Shown: positions 1 to 5,847, numbered from the stretch's first letter. The stretch: 7,028 nt of DNA from Syntrophomonas sp. (GCA_028709355.1 JAQVXF010000055.1:1-7028); one strand, 5' to 3'. The notes: generated from the letters alone by a model not told the origin. Made by a program: numbers and translations.

Positions 1-25
1 TAATCGGTACTGGAGACATATTCTA

Positions 26-54
26 TTCGCACCGATTTTATGGTCAAATATGAT
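26..54 (+). promoter_or_regulatory. Candidate sigma-A promoter for the small ORF
   Basis: A TTCGCA hexamer at 26-31 (4 of 6 consensus bases) and a TATGAT hexamer at 49-54 (5 of 6) are separated by exactly 17 bp. Transcription would start near 61, giving a leader of about 20 nt before the ATG at 80, with the ribosome binding site just inside it. The -35 sits in an inverted repeat (AATCGGT at 2-8 with ACCGATT at 31-37), which could be an operator or the remains of an upstream terminator. The match is only moderate. Confidence 0.4.
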
Positions 55-79
55 TACACCAGAATAAGGGGGGATTCGC

Positions 80-343
80 ATGGCCGAGAATGCGCAGATG
101 GAGACGCTCAAGAAGACCATCGAGGTCCTGAAGAACCTGCACCAGCTGAATGTTGCCAACCCGGTGCTGGCTCAATATGAGAAGGGCTTCCTGGACGCCC
201 TGACTACCGTGGAGATGTCGATCCATACCATAGAGACCCAGGAGTTGGTGACTGAAAGCATGACCCAGTTCTGGCAGATGTTCAAGATTCCTGACTATTT
301 CCGCAAGGAGCAGGAAAGTGAAGACGAACCAGACCCAAAGTAG
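80..343 (+). CDS. Small hypothetical helical protein, 87 aa
   Basis: I do not recognise this protein. The ATG is preceded by a G-rich ribosome binding site (AAGGGGGG, 66-73) with about 6 nt spacing, and the codons favour G or C at the third position as in the neighbouring genes, so it is probably real. The sequence looks almost entirely alpha-helical: an amphipathic stretch at about residues 6-25 (with TLKKTIEVLKNL), a second helical region at about 30-70 rich in Glu, Thr and Met, and a charged, acidic and probably disordered tail from about residue 75 (Glu, Asp, Pro, Lys). There is no signal peptide, membrane segment, or Cys/His metal motif. It is probably a soluble cytoplasmic protein that could self-associate through its helices. 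It stands alone, convergent with the iron operon, so the context does not suggest a role. A 131-residue reading frame covers it on the other strand but lacks comparable start signals. Confidence 0.7.
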   Translation: MAENAQMETLKKTIEVLKNLHQLNVANPVLAQYEKGFLDALTTVEMSIHTIETQELVTESMTQFWQMFKIPDYFRKEQESEDEPDPK

Positions 344-711
344 GGTAGACAGGTAATAGGGGCAGGCTGGAAAGCAGGCGAAAGCTTGGCTAAAGGCGGG
401 CTGCTGTAATGAGGCATGGAACGGGGTAATTGGCTTCAATAGGGCCAGTGCCCCGTTTGTGGCGTTCGGGTTAGTTGCTTGGCCGCCCCCCGGATTTGCT
501 GAGCCCGCCAGTTCGCTCCAGAATTTATCCTACCGGTGATCCTGCGTGGAGATCCCGCGTGGAGCAGGTTTCATTCCTCTTTATGTCTGGTGCTGGGCTT
601 GCCAGTCCTTAGATGCATATCGCCAACTGGTAGGTTCAATGCCTGGCTTGGCCGGTCCCCGCTGGTGCTTCCGTCGGCAGCTATCCTGGCCTGCCGTGCC
701 TATTTTACAGT
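344..711. other. Convergent intergenic region, no gene recognised
   Basis: These 368 bp lie between the ends of the small ORF (+) and feoB (-). No convincing coding region was found. Structures seen are: AACGGGG (420-426) with CCCCGTT (451-457), with an inner TGGC/GCCA pair; a direct repeat GCGTGGAG at 544-551 and 557-564; CCAGT (602-606) with ACTGG (626-630); and CGGCAG (675-680) with CTGCCG (691-696), directly after the feoB stop. None is followed by a clear U-tract on either strand, so no intrinsic terminator can be called. Termination of both genes may be Rho-dependent or use these weak hairpins. Confidence 0.5.
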
Positions 712-2760
712 CTAATAAAACAGCCGGAATACGAGGTGCAGCACCGCCGTGACCAGCACCGTGGTCGCCAATATCAACCCTACCAGCTTCAGAGTGGTCC
801 CGGCTTTCAATTCCTTGATCATGGTAAAAAATGAGGAAACACAGGGCGTGTACAGCACCAGGAAGACGCTGGCTATGATGAACTGCGGGGCAGTCAAGGC
901 CAACGGTGCCAGCAGAGCGATAGATACGTCTTTGCGCAGAAAACCCAGCAGCATGATGGGAGCTATAGCCGGGGGCAGGCCCAGCACCAGTTCCACCGGG
1001 CCCTGCAGGGCGACGGTGAGGAATTCGATGACTCCCAGGTAGTCCAAAAGGGCCATGATCAGGACTCCCACCGTGATCATAGGCAGTACCTCGGAAAAGT
1101 ATTCGGCTATCCGCACCCATAGCTTGCGGGCCATCAGGTTAAATGACGGCACCCGGTAGGAAGGCAGCTCGGCGAAAAAATCGGCTGGCTTGCCGGGCAA
1201 CATCCGGTTGATCAGGAAGCTCATGGCAAAGGCCAGCAACAGGAGAATCATAAATATGATGAGCACGGTGATTATACCGTAGTTCATGCCCAGGGAGACG
1301 ATCATGGCTGTCTGGGGCAGGCAGGGCGCACTCATCATGATCAGGGCGGTGGTCAATATCTTGTCCCGCCGGCTGGTCAATATGCGGGTGGACAGGAGAG
1401 CTGGCACCTTACAGCCCAGTCCCAACATGACCGGGATGGAGGAATAACCATGCAGTCCCAGCCGGTGGAAGATATTATCAAGCACCACCGCCAGCCGGGG
1501 CAGGTAGCCCAGATCCTCCAGAAAGCCGAACACCAGGTAGAAAGACACGAAATAGGGAAAGACCAGCACCAGGGCGATATAGAGGCCGCTGGTCAGTATC
1601 CCGAACGATTCCATGGGATCGATGCTGTAACCCACCAACAGCCCGCGGACAAACTCGGAGGGGATATTCGCCGCCAGGTTCATAATAAAAGGTGCGTACA
1701 GATTGGTGTAGAGCTGTTCCAGGATGCCGATCAGGCCCTCCCCCATGAAGCGCACGATGACCAGAGTGGCCAGCAGCGCTGCCAGGGCAGTCACCACACC
1801 GCCGATGGGATGGATGGTGAAATCGCCCAGTCGCTCCCACAGGGTGTGCTGGCGGTAATGCAACGTCTGTATCTGTTCTACGATTTGGCCGATTTGTTTC
1901 CAGCGATCCGCGGCGTCGTATTCCAACCGGCTGTTTCTGGCCCGGGGCAAGGCCTCTACCATGGTCAAAATCCCTTCGTTGCGTTGTGCGCTAACCGGCA
2001 CCACCGGTACGTCCAGAATTCTCTCCAAAGCGGGGACATCGATGGTGATGCCATTGTGAGCCGCCTCATCCCAATAGTTGAGGACCACCAGCATCGGTTT
2101 GCCCAACTGCAGCAGCTGCAGGGTGAGGTTCAGGTTGCGCTCCAGGTTGGTAGCATCGACAATGTTCAGGATGATGTCGCTTTCCCCGACCAGCCTCACT
2201 ACCCCAGCATCAACCGGAGAGGACTGATCCAGCGAGTAGATGCCGGGGGTATCGATCAGCTCATACTGACGGTCTTCATATTCAAACTCACTGGTGACCA
2301 CCTCCACGGTGGTGCCTGCATAATTGCCGGTAACCACTCCGGTTCCGGTGACCCGGGCAAACACCAGGGTTTTGCCCACGTTGGGGTTGCCCACCAGTAC
2401 CACTCTTTTCATGGGGTGAATTTCGGGTGCATCCTTTCCAGCCAGGGGCTCCACTATTATCCCCTGGGCCATGGCAAAACCCACCGCGAACTGGGAGCCT
2501 TCTCGCTCCAGTACGATAGGCCCTCTCATCAACGAGGCGCTCTTCTTGACCAGTACTGTTCCTGGAACGATCCCTAAGTTCCCCAAATTGGCGACAGCCG
2601 GTTGCCCCCCTTGGACCTCGACTACTCGCCCCGCCTGGTTGTTTTCCAACCGGGTCAGGTCCACTCGTGCGGCAGCCTTAGGGGAACTTGGCTCCAAGCC
2701 GGTGATGACCTGGAAACCGGAAATCTTCTTCTGTCCGGTTCTCTTCTTATGTTTATTCAT
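712..2760 (-). CDS. feoB: FeoA-FeoB fusion, ferrous iron transporter (divergent)
   Basis: This 682-aa inner-membrane protein is predicted to import Fe2+ using a cytosolic G domain. After a Lys-rich start, residues about 31-106 form a FeoA-like SH3 domain (LGNLGIVPGT at 59-68, then a GPIVLE strand). The G domain follows: G1 GNPNVGKT 124-131, G2 region GNYAGTTVE 145-153, G3 DTPG 170-173, G4 NYWD 228-231, and G5 SAQRNEG 257-263. From about residue 318 come roughly ten hydrophobic segments with Feo core motifs: GLGCKVPALLSTR 447-459, a second gate region GFLRKD 606-611, and YTPC 637-640. The FeoB part (about 575 residues) is shorter than E. coli FeoB (about 770). Its first gate cysteine stands in SAPCLP (477-482) where typical FeoB has SCSARLP. 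The start has AGGAGGG at 2764-2770 (minus strand), 3 nt from the ATG. The gene is 41 bp behind fur and under its Fur box. Specificity for iron is inferred from family and operon; another divalent metal is possible. Confidence 0.9.
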   Translation of the reverse strand: MNKHKKRTGQKKISGFQVITGLEPSSPKAAARVDLTRLENNQAGRVVEVQGGQPAVANLGNLGIVPGTVLVKKSASLMRGPIVLEREGSQFAVGFAMAQGIIVEPLAGKDAPEIHPMKRVVLVGNPNVGKTLVFARVTGTGVVTGNYAGTTVEVVTSEFEYEDRQYELIDTPGIYSLDQSSPVDAGVVRLVGESDIILNIVDATNLERNLNLTLQLLQLGKPMLVVLNYWDEAAHNGITIDVPALERILDVPVVPVSAQRNEGILTMVEALPRARNSRLEYDAADRWKQIGQIVEQIQTLHYRQHTLWERLGDFTIHPIGGVVTALAALLATLVIVRFMGEGLIGILEQLYTNLYAPFIMNLAANIPSEFVRGLLVGYSIDPMESFGILTSGLYIALVLVFPYFVSFYLVFGFLEDLGYLPRLAVVLDNIFHRLGLHGYSSIPVMLGLGCKVPALLSTRILTSRRDKILTTALIMMSAPCLPQTAMIVSLGMNYGIITVLIIFMILLLLAFAMSFLINRMLPGKPADFFAELPSYRVPSFNLMARKLWVRIAEYFSEVLPMITVGVLIMALLDYLGVIEFLTVALQGPVELVLGLPPAIAPIMLLGFLRKDVSIALLAPLALTAPQFIIASVFLVLYTPCVSSFFTMIKELKAGTTLKLVGLILATTVLVTAVLHLVFRLFY

Positions 2761-2801
2761 GATCCCTCCTGGGACAATAGTGTTGCAGCGTAATTAAAAG
2801 G

Positions 2802-3224
2802 CTACTCCGACTTGCACTGTGGGCACATGGCATAGATAGTGAGGCGGTGGTTGATCACCGCGAAGCCCTGCTGATTGACTTCATTCTCGATACCATCCAG
2901 CAGGCCTTCCGCCAACTCGAATATCCGCCCGCAGCCCACGCACTGGATATGGTGGTGATGATGCTGGCTGGCATCGGCCATCTCATAGCGGTGTTTGCCC
3001 TCATCGAACCTTGATTTATAGAGGATACCCAAGCTGGCCAGGCGTTCCAGGGTCCGGTAGACGGTGGCGATGCCCAGCCGAGGCGACTGGCGACGGGCAG
3101 CCAGCAGTACTTCTTCGGCAGTAAGGTGCTCGCCTTCGGCCTCCTGCATTACATCCAGGATGACCTGGCGTTGGCGGGTCAAACGATATTCACCTTGTTC
3201 GAGTTTTTCTTTGATGAAATCCAT
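2802..3224 (-). CDS. fur: Fur-family ferric uptake regulator
   Basis: This 140-aa protein has the normal length of a Fur repressor, a dimeric DNA-binding protein that represses iron-uptake genes when loaded with Fe2+. The winged helix covers about residues 1-80, with a recognition helix around GIATVYRTLERL (51-62). The dimerisation and metal domain follows, with five histidines at 88-92 and two CxxC pairs, C95/C98 and C134/C137, that make the structural zinc site. Residue E103 in CGRIFEL is Glu, as in Fur; PerR has Asp there, which argues against a peroxide sensor. Zur cannot be fully excluded by sequence, but the ferrous transporter downstream favours iron. The ATG is preceded by GAGGTGGAG (3227-3235), and the Fur operator and promoter lie immediately upstream, so it should autoregulate. 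It is the first gene of the fur-feoAB operon. Confidence 0.92.
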   Translation of the reverse strand: MDFIKEKLEQGEYRLTRQRQVILDVMQEAEGEHLTAEEVLLAARRQSPRLGIATVYRTLERLASLGILYKSRFDEGKHRYEMADASQHHHHHIQCVGCGRIFELAEGLLDGIENEVNQQGFAVINHRLTIYAMCPQCKSE

Positions 3225-3235
3225 AACTCCACCTC

Positions 3236-3257
3236 AATAATGATAATCATTATCATT
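3236..3257. promoter_or_regulatory. Fur box (operator) for the fur-feoAB operon
   Basis: TGATAAT-C-ATTATCA at 3241-3255 is an exact match to the 7-1-7 Fur consensus described for Bacillus (TGATAATNATTATCA). The symmetry extends to a perfect 9-1-9 repeat, 3239-3257. Read as the classical 19-bp Fur box, 3236-3254 has one mismatch, at the first base. The box begins 7 bp past the -10 hexamer and ends 11 bp before the fur start codon, so bound Fur would cover the transcription start and block both genes. Confidence 0.93.
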
Positions 3258-3264
3258 TTGGTAA

Positions 3265-3293
3265 ATTATACTGGGATCAATTCGGTTTGGCAA
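3265..3293 (-). promoter_or_regulatory. Sigma-A promoter of fur-feoAB
   Basis: On the minus strand TTGCCA (3293-3288, 5 of 6) and TATAAT (3270-3265, perfect) are spaced by exactly 17 bp. Transcription should start around 3258, at the edge of the Fur box, leaving a leader of about 30 nt that carries the GAGGTGGAG ribosome binding site. This is the strongest promoter in the window by consensus match, as expected for a gene controlled by repression. Confidence 0.85.
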
Positions 3294-3354
3294 GGTATAC
3301 ATCAAGAGGCAGCGGATATTTCAGCGGCGGGGTTTAGGGCGGGAGGAAATGAAA

Positions 3355-3372
3355 ATCATCCCTCGCGATGAT
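3355..3372. promoter_or_regulatory. Candidate LysR-type regulator binding site
   Basis: ATCATC (3355-3360) and GATGAT (3367-3372) form a perfect inverted repeat around a 6-bp centre. It contains ATC-N9-GAT (3355-3369) and obeys the T-N11-A rule (T3356, A3368) typical of LysR-family recognition sites. It is centred near -70 relative to the predicted start of the lysR transcript, where such regulators usually bind for autoregulation. No footprint evidence is available; this is a motif and position match. Confidence 0.5.
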
Positions 3373-3397
3373 AGTGAAGATCAGCGCTCAAATTGAT

Positions 3398-3426
3398 TTG
3401 AACTTTAGCCCCGGTTTTGCTATCCT
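3398..3426 (+). promoter_or_regulatory. Candidate promoter of the lysR-type gene
   Basis: TTGAAC (3398-3403) and TATCCT (3421-3426) are spaced by exactly 17 bp. Each matches the sigma-A consensus at 4 of 6 positions, so the promoter would be weak, as is common for LysR-family genes. The start would be near 3433, about 55 nt before the chosen ATG, with the T-N11-A palindrome upstream. Confidence 0.45.
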
Positions 3427-3488
3427 CGACTTAGACGTGGTGGTCAGCACTATTTTTCGGCGATTAAAGGGTTGCGGGGGGAATGCAG

Positions 3489-4394
3489 ATGTTGATGGAG
3501 CAGTTCAGGGTGTTCTCGGTGGTGGCTCAGGCCAACAGTTTCTCCAAAGCTGCCAAGCTCCTGCACCTGTCCCAGCCGGCGGTCAGCAGCAAGATCCAGG
3601 CCATGGAGGACATGTTTGGCGCCAAGCTGTTTACCCGCACCGCCCAAGGAGTGACTCTGACCGAAGCGGGCAGGGTCGCCCTGGAGTATAGTGAGCGCTT
3701 CCTGGTCCTGGAACAATCGATGACCGAGGAGATCAGCCAGTTGTTGAGTGTCAACCACCCGCTGGTCATCGGGGCCAGCTGCACTTCGGGCAACTATGCC
3801 CTGCCCGGCTGCATAAGCCGGTTCAAAGAGAAATACCCCCAGGCCAGTGTCAAGCTGGACATCTCCAATTCAGTAGAGACTATCCAGAAACTCAATAAGA
3901 AGGAGATCGACCTGGCGATTGTGGATGGCAGCGTGGACACCAGCCTGCCGGTGCAGCGCCTGGACTCCATCGCCCTGGTATTTGTGGCCGCCGCTTCGGA
4001 TAGGTTCAAGAAAACCCGGTTATCCTTCAAAGAGCTCCGGAGCCGACCCTTCATAGTCAGGGAAAAGGGAGCGGCCATGCGCACGGTGATGGAGCAATTG
4101 GCAGCCCAGAATGGCTGCACCCTCAATGATTTCAATATCGTTTCCGAGATGAATAGCCTCCACTCCATAAAAGCTGCGGTGCTGGGAGGAGCGGGGATCA
4201 CCCTGCTGCCGCTGGTGGGTGCGCGGCAGGATATCCAGGCCGGTAACCTGCGCCTGCTCCAGGTCGATGACCTCCAGTTGATGATCGATGTCAACCTGGT
4301 CTACCGGGTCGATGAAGAGTCCACCCCGGTGACCCACAACTTCGTCAAGTTTCTGACCAACACCAGTAATCCTGGTTTTTGCTGGCAACAATGA
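3489..4394 (+). CDS. LysR-family transcriptional regulator
   Basis: This 301-aa protein has the standard LysR length and layout. An N-terminal winged helix-turn-helix occupies about residues 1-60 (SFSKAAKLLHLSQPAVSSKI), followed by a linker helix and a two-lobed effector-binding domain from about residue 88 (VIGASCTSGNYALPG through PFIVREKG and GITLLPL). Of three nearby ATGs (3483, 3489, 3495), 3489 was chosen: the GGGGGGA ribosome binding site (3476-3482) is 6 nt from it but touches 3483, and a start at 3489 aligns the protein with the usual MxxEQF opening of the family. The effector-domain opening resembles regulators such as CysL or CbbR, but the ligand cannot be told from the sequence. 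It is divergent from fur and lies 280 bp upstream of the rhodanese lipoprotein in the same direction, making that gene a plausible target. It probably regulates itself through the palindrome at 3355-3372. Confidence 0.9.
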   Translation: MLMEQFRVFSVVAQANSFSKAAKLLHLSQPAVSSKIQAMEDMFGAKLFTRTAQGVTLTEAGRVALEYSERFLVLEQSMTEEISQLLSVNHPLVIGASCTSGNYALPGCISRFKEKYPQASVKLDISNSVETIQKLNKKEIDLAIVDGSVDTSLPVQRLDSIALVFVAAASDRFKKTRLSFKELRSRPFIVREKGAAMRTVMEQLAAQNGCTLNDFNIVSEMNSLHSIKAAVLGGAGITLLPLVGARQDIQAGNLRLLQVDDLQLMIDVNLVYRVDEESTPVTHNFVKFLTNTSNPGFCWQQ

Positions 4395-4488
4395 TACCGG
4401 CCTGCTTTCCTGCTTGCCCTTCTTCTGCCAAACGATTCTGAGGCCAACTCCCGCCCTAACCTCCCCTTTGCCGTCATCACTGCCGTTG

Positions 4489-4504
4489 CTTATAGCCCTA
4501 TAAG
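4489..4504. promoter_or_regulatory. 16-bp palindrome, candidate operator upstream of the rhodanese gene
   Basis: CTTATAG-CC-CTATAAG is a perfect 7-2-7 inverted repeat. It contains a T-N11-A pair (T4491, A4503), compatible with a LysR-type site, and lies about 52 bp before the start predicted for the nearer promoter. It does not resemble the ATCATC/GATGAT repeat in front of the lysR gene, so a different regulator is also possible. It is too short and lacks a U-tract to be a terminator of the upstream gene. Confidence 0.45.
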
Positions 4505-4536
4505 TATTTCGAATGATTCCTTACCGTTTTAGCCGA

Positions 4537-4542
4537 TATAAT
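4537..4542 (+). promoter_or_regulatory. Perfect -10 hexamer, candidate upstream promoter P1
   Basis: TATAAT at 4537-4542 is a perfect -10 element 133 bp before the start codon of the rhodanese gene. The region 16-18 bp upstream (around 4513-4520) has no good -35, so this promoter would depend on an activator. That fits the palindrome centred about 40 bp upstream of the hexamer. Confidence 0.4.
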
Positions 4543-4555
4543 TTAGTTAGCATGA

Positions 4556-4584
4556 TTGAACTACTTGACTGTAACAGTTTTAAT
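4556..4584 (+). promoter_or_regulatory. Candidate promoter P2 of the rhodanese gene with internal inverted repeat
   Basis: TTGAAC (4556-4561, 4 of 6) and TTTAAT (4579-4584, 5 of 6) are spaced by exactly 17 bp; the start would be near 4591. The spacer holds ACTGT-A-ACAGT (4568-4578), a perfect 5-1-5 inverted repeat in the position where a repressor would block RNA polymerase. Which of P1 and P2 is used cannot be decided from sequence. Confidence 0.45.
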
Positions 4585-4674
4585 CCGGTCGATTGGCGAG
4601 CGAGGGGGTGACTAGAGAAAGAGTTGCGGAAGGTCAGGTTCTATGTGATTAACAAATTAGGAGGCGATTTTATA

Positions 4675-5595
4675 ATGAAGAAATCCCGGATCAAATGGTT
4701 AGCGATGCTGCTGGTGGGACTCATGATCTCTGCTTTTGCAGTAGGCTGCGGAACCACTACCACCCAGGCTCCGGCCCCGACCCCCACTCCACCCGCGGCT
4801 GCCCCCACTACCCCGGCGGTAACCATCCAGCAGGTGGCGGACAAGTACTTTACCAATATGGGCGCTGATGTCTACAAGATCAGCGAAGCTGACCTGAAGG
4901 CCAAGCTAGATGCTGGTGACACCAGTTTCCTGCTCATCGATATCCGCAGCGCCGAGGATTATGCCAAGAGTCATATTAAGGGTGCAGTGAATATACCCTT
5001 TGCCAAAATGGGCGAATACCTGGACAAACTGCCGGCCGACAGGGAGATCATCGAATATTGTTATACCGGCCAGACCGCCGGCCAAACCGTGGCTATCATG
5101 AATATGTACGGTTTGAAGGCCAAATCCGTCAACCTGGGCTTCGCTTCCGGTTGGGTGGGCAAGAATAACTTCCCGGTGGATACCGCCCCGGTCGAATTCA
5201 AACCTGCCACCAACGTTGCTAAACCCGACCCGGCCATCGCCAAGATTTTGACCGAGTACTTCACCAAAATGCCCATGGACGTCCACAAGATCAACTCCAA
5301 GGATCTGCAGGCCAAGATCGACAAGGGCGAGCCCATGCAAGTAGTGGACCTGCGCAGTGCTGAAGACTTTGCCAAAGGCCATATCAAAGGGGCCATCAAC
5401 ATTCCTTTCAAAGAGGTCAACAAGCACTTTAACGAATTCGCCAAGGACAAACCGGTTTATGTATATTGCTACACCGGCCAGACTGCCGGCCAGACGGTAG
5501 CGGTGCTGCATGTGATCGGCATCAGCCAAGCCTACTCGCTGCATGGCGGATGGGATCTGGGCTGGATGGCCGACAAGATGCCGGTAACCCAGTAA
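4675..5595 (+). CDS. Lipoprotein with two rhodanese domains
   Basis: This 306-aa exported protein should bind and transfer sulfane sulfur outside the membrane. A lipoprotein signal (KK-S-R start, hydrophobic core residues 8-23, AVGC with lipid-bearing Cys25) is followed by a Thr/Pro/Ala-rich linker (26-50). Two rhodanese domains follow, about 54-175 and 190-306. Each has an LLIDIR or VVDLR strand (Asp89, Asp225), an RSAED-AK-HIKGA-NIPF segment, and an active-site loop CYTGQTA with catalytic Cys129 and Cys265. Unlike many two-domain rhodaneses, in which only the second domain keeps its cysteine, both domains look active. The domains are clearly an internal duplication. The ATG has AGGAGG at 4659-4664 with 10 nt spacing; an in-frame TTG at 4624 would add 17 residues before the signal peptide and was not used. 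It is a single-gene transcript ending at the terminator at 5632. The physiological sulfur donor is unknown; a role in sulfide or thiosulfate handling is inferred. Confidence 0.92.
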   Translation: MKKSRIKWLAMLLVGLMISAFAVGCGTTTTQAPAPTPTPPAAAPTTPAVTIQQVADKYFTNMGADVYKISEADLKAKLDAGDTSFLLIDIRSAEDYAKSHIKGAVNIPFAKMGEYLDKLPADREIIEYCYTGQTAGQTVAIMNMYGLKAKSVNLGFASGWVGKNNFPVDTAPVEFKPATNVAKPDPAIAKILTEYFTKMPMDVHKINSKDLQAKIDKGEPMQVVDLRSAEDFAKGHIKGAINIPFKEVNKHFNEFAKDKPVYVYCYTGQTAGQTVAVLHVIGISQAYSLHGGWDLGWMADKMPVTQ

Positions 5596-5631
5596 GAGAA
5601 AAAAGGATTCCAGCTCAGAGGAGAATTTAAG

Positions 5632-5668
5632 TTGAAGGGGAGGGAGACCTCCCCTTCAATTATTTTCT
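5632..5668 (+). terminator. Intrinsic terminator after the rhodanese gene
   Basis: TTGAAGGGGAGG (5632-5643) pairs perfectly with CCTCCCCTTCAA (5648-5659) around a GAGA loop, which is a GNRA-type tetraloop. This 12-bp stem is followed by TTATTTTCT (5660-5668). It lies 36 bp after the stop codon and should end transcription efficiently. The opposite side lacks a matching A-tract, so it acts mainly in the + direction. Confidence 0.93.
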
Positions 5669-5764
5669 GGGAAGGGGCTAGTTCCAGTCAGGCCCAGCCA
5701 TGTGAGCAAGAATGGATAAGAAAGCCGGACGAGGTGAATTCTGGGCGCAGAAACACCGTGGTGA

Positions 5765-5795
5765 GGGTCGCTCCGACTGGCTAGGGGAGCGATCC
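5765..5795 (+). other. Unexplained hairpin in the gap before the aminotransferase
   Basis: GGGTCGCTCC (5765-5774) pairs with GGAGCGATCC (5786-5795) over 10 bp with one G-U pair and an 11-nt loop. It can be enclosed by CGAGG (5730-5734) with CCTCG (5805-5809), and a competing GGGAGC/GCTCCC hairpin (5785-5803) is possible. There is no U-tract, so it is not a terminator. It lies upstream of the only promoter candidate seen for the aminotransferase, so it is not clear that it is transcribed. No known riboswitch, tRNA or T-box motif was recognised in it. Confidence 0.35.
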
Positions 5796-5818
5796 CAGCT
5801 CCCGCCTCGAATTGCATG

Positions 5819-5847
5819 CTGACTAGCGGTGCGGATAAGTTTACAAT
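5819..5847 (+). promoter_or_regulatory. Candidate promoter of the aminotransferase gene
   Basis: CTGACT (5819-5824, 4 of 6) and TACAAT (5842-5847, 5 of 6) are separated by exactly 17 bp. Transcription would start near 5854, leaving a leader of 60-90 nt depending on the start codon. Because the strong terminator at 5632-5668 isolates this gene from upstream transcription, a promoter in this gap is expected. Confidence 0.5.

Noticed and set aside
44..439. A 131-codon open frame on the minus strand over the small ORF
   Set aside because: It has no ribosome binding site comparable with the AAGGGGGG of the + strand gene, and its composition is that of an antisense shadow.
546..752. A 68-codon + strand frame in the convergent gap running into feoB
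   Set aside because: It has no convincing start signals or recognisable protein features, and it overlaps the end of feoB.
1450..2577. A 375-codon open frame on the + strand
   Set aside because: It lies wholly antisense to feoB, whose motifs are unmistakable. Its translation is a low-complexity His/Gln-rich shadow with no domain.
2802..3224. PerR (peroxide sensor) instead of Fur
   Set aside because: The residue after CGRIF is Glu (E103), not the Asp typical of PerR, and the gene is in operon with a ferrous iron transporter.
3341..3396. A 15-codon leader-like ORF (ATG 3349, stop 3394) behind GGGAGG
   Set aside because: The GGAGG is only 2 nt from the ATG, the frame lies upstream of the predicted lysR transcript start, and it overlaps the palindrome, which explains the sequence better.
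4624..4674. Upstream TTG start for the rhodanese lipoprotein
   Set aside because: It would place 17 residues before a normal lipoprotein signal peptide, while the ATG at 4675 has an AGGAGG and begins with the expected MKK.
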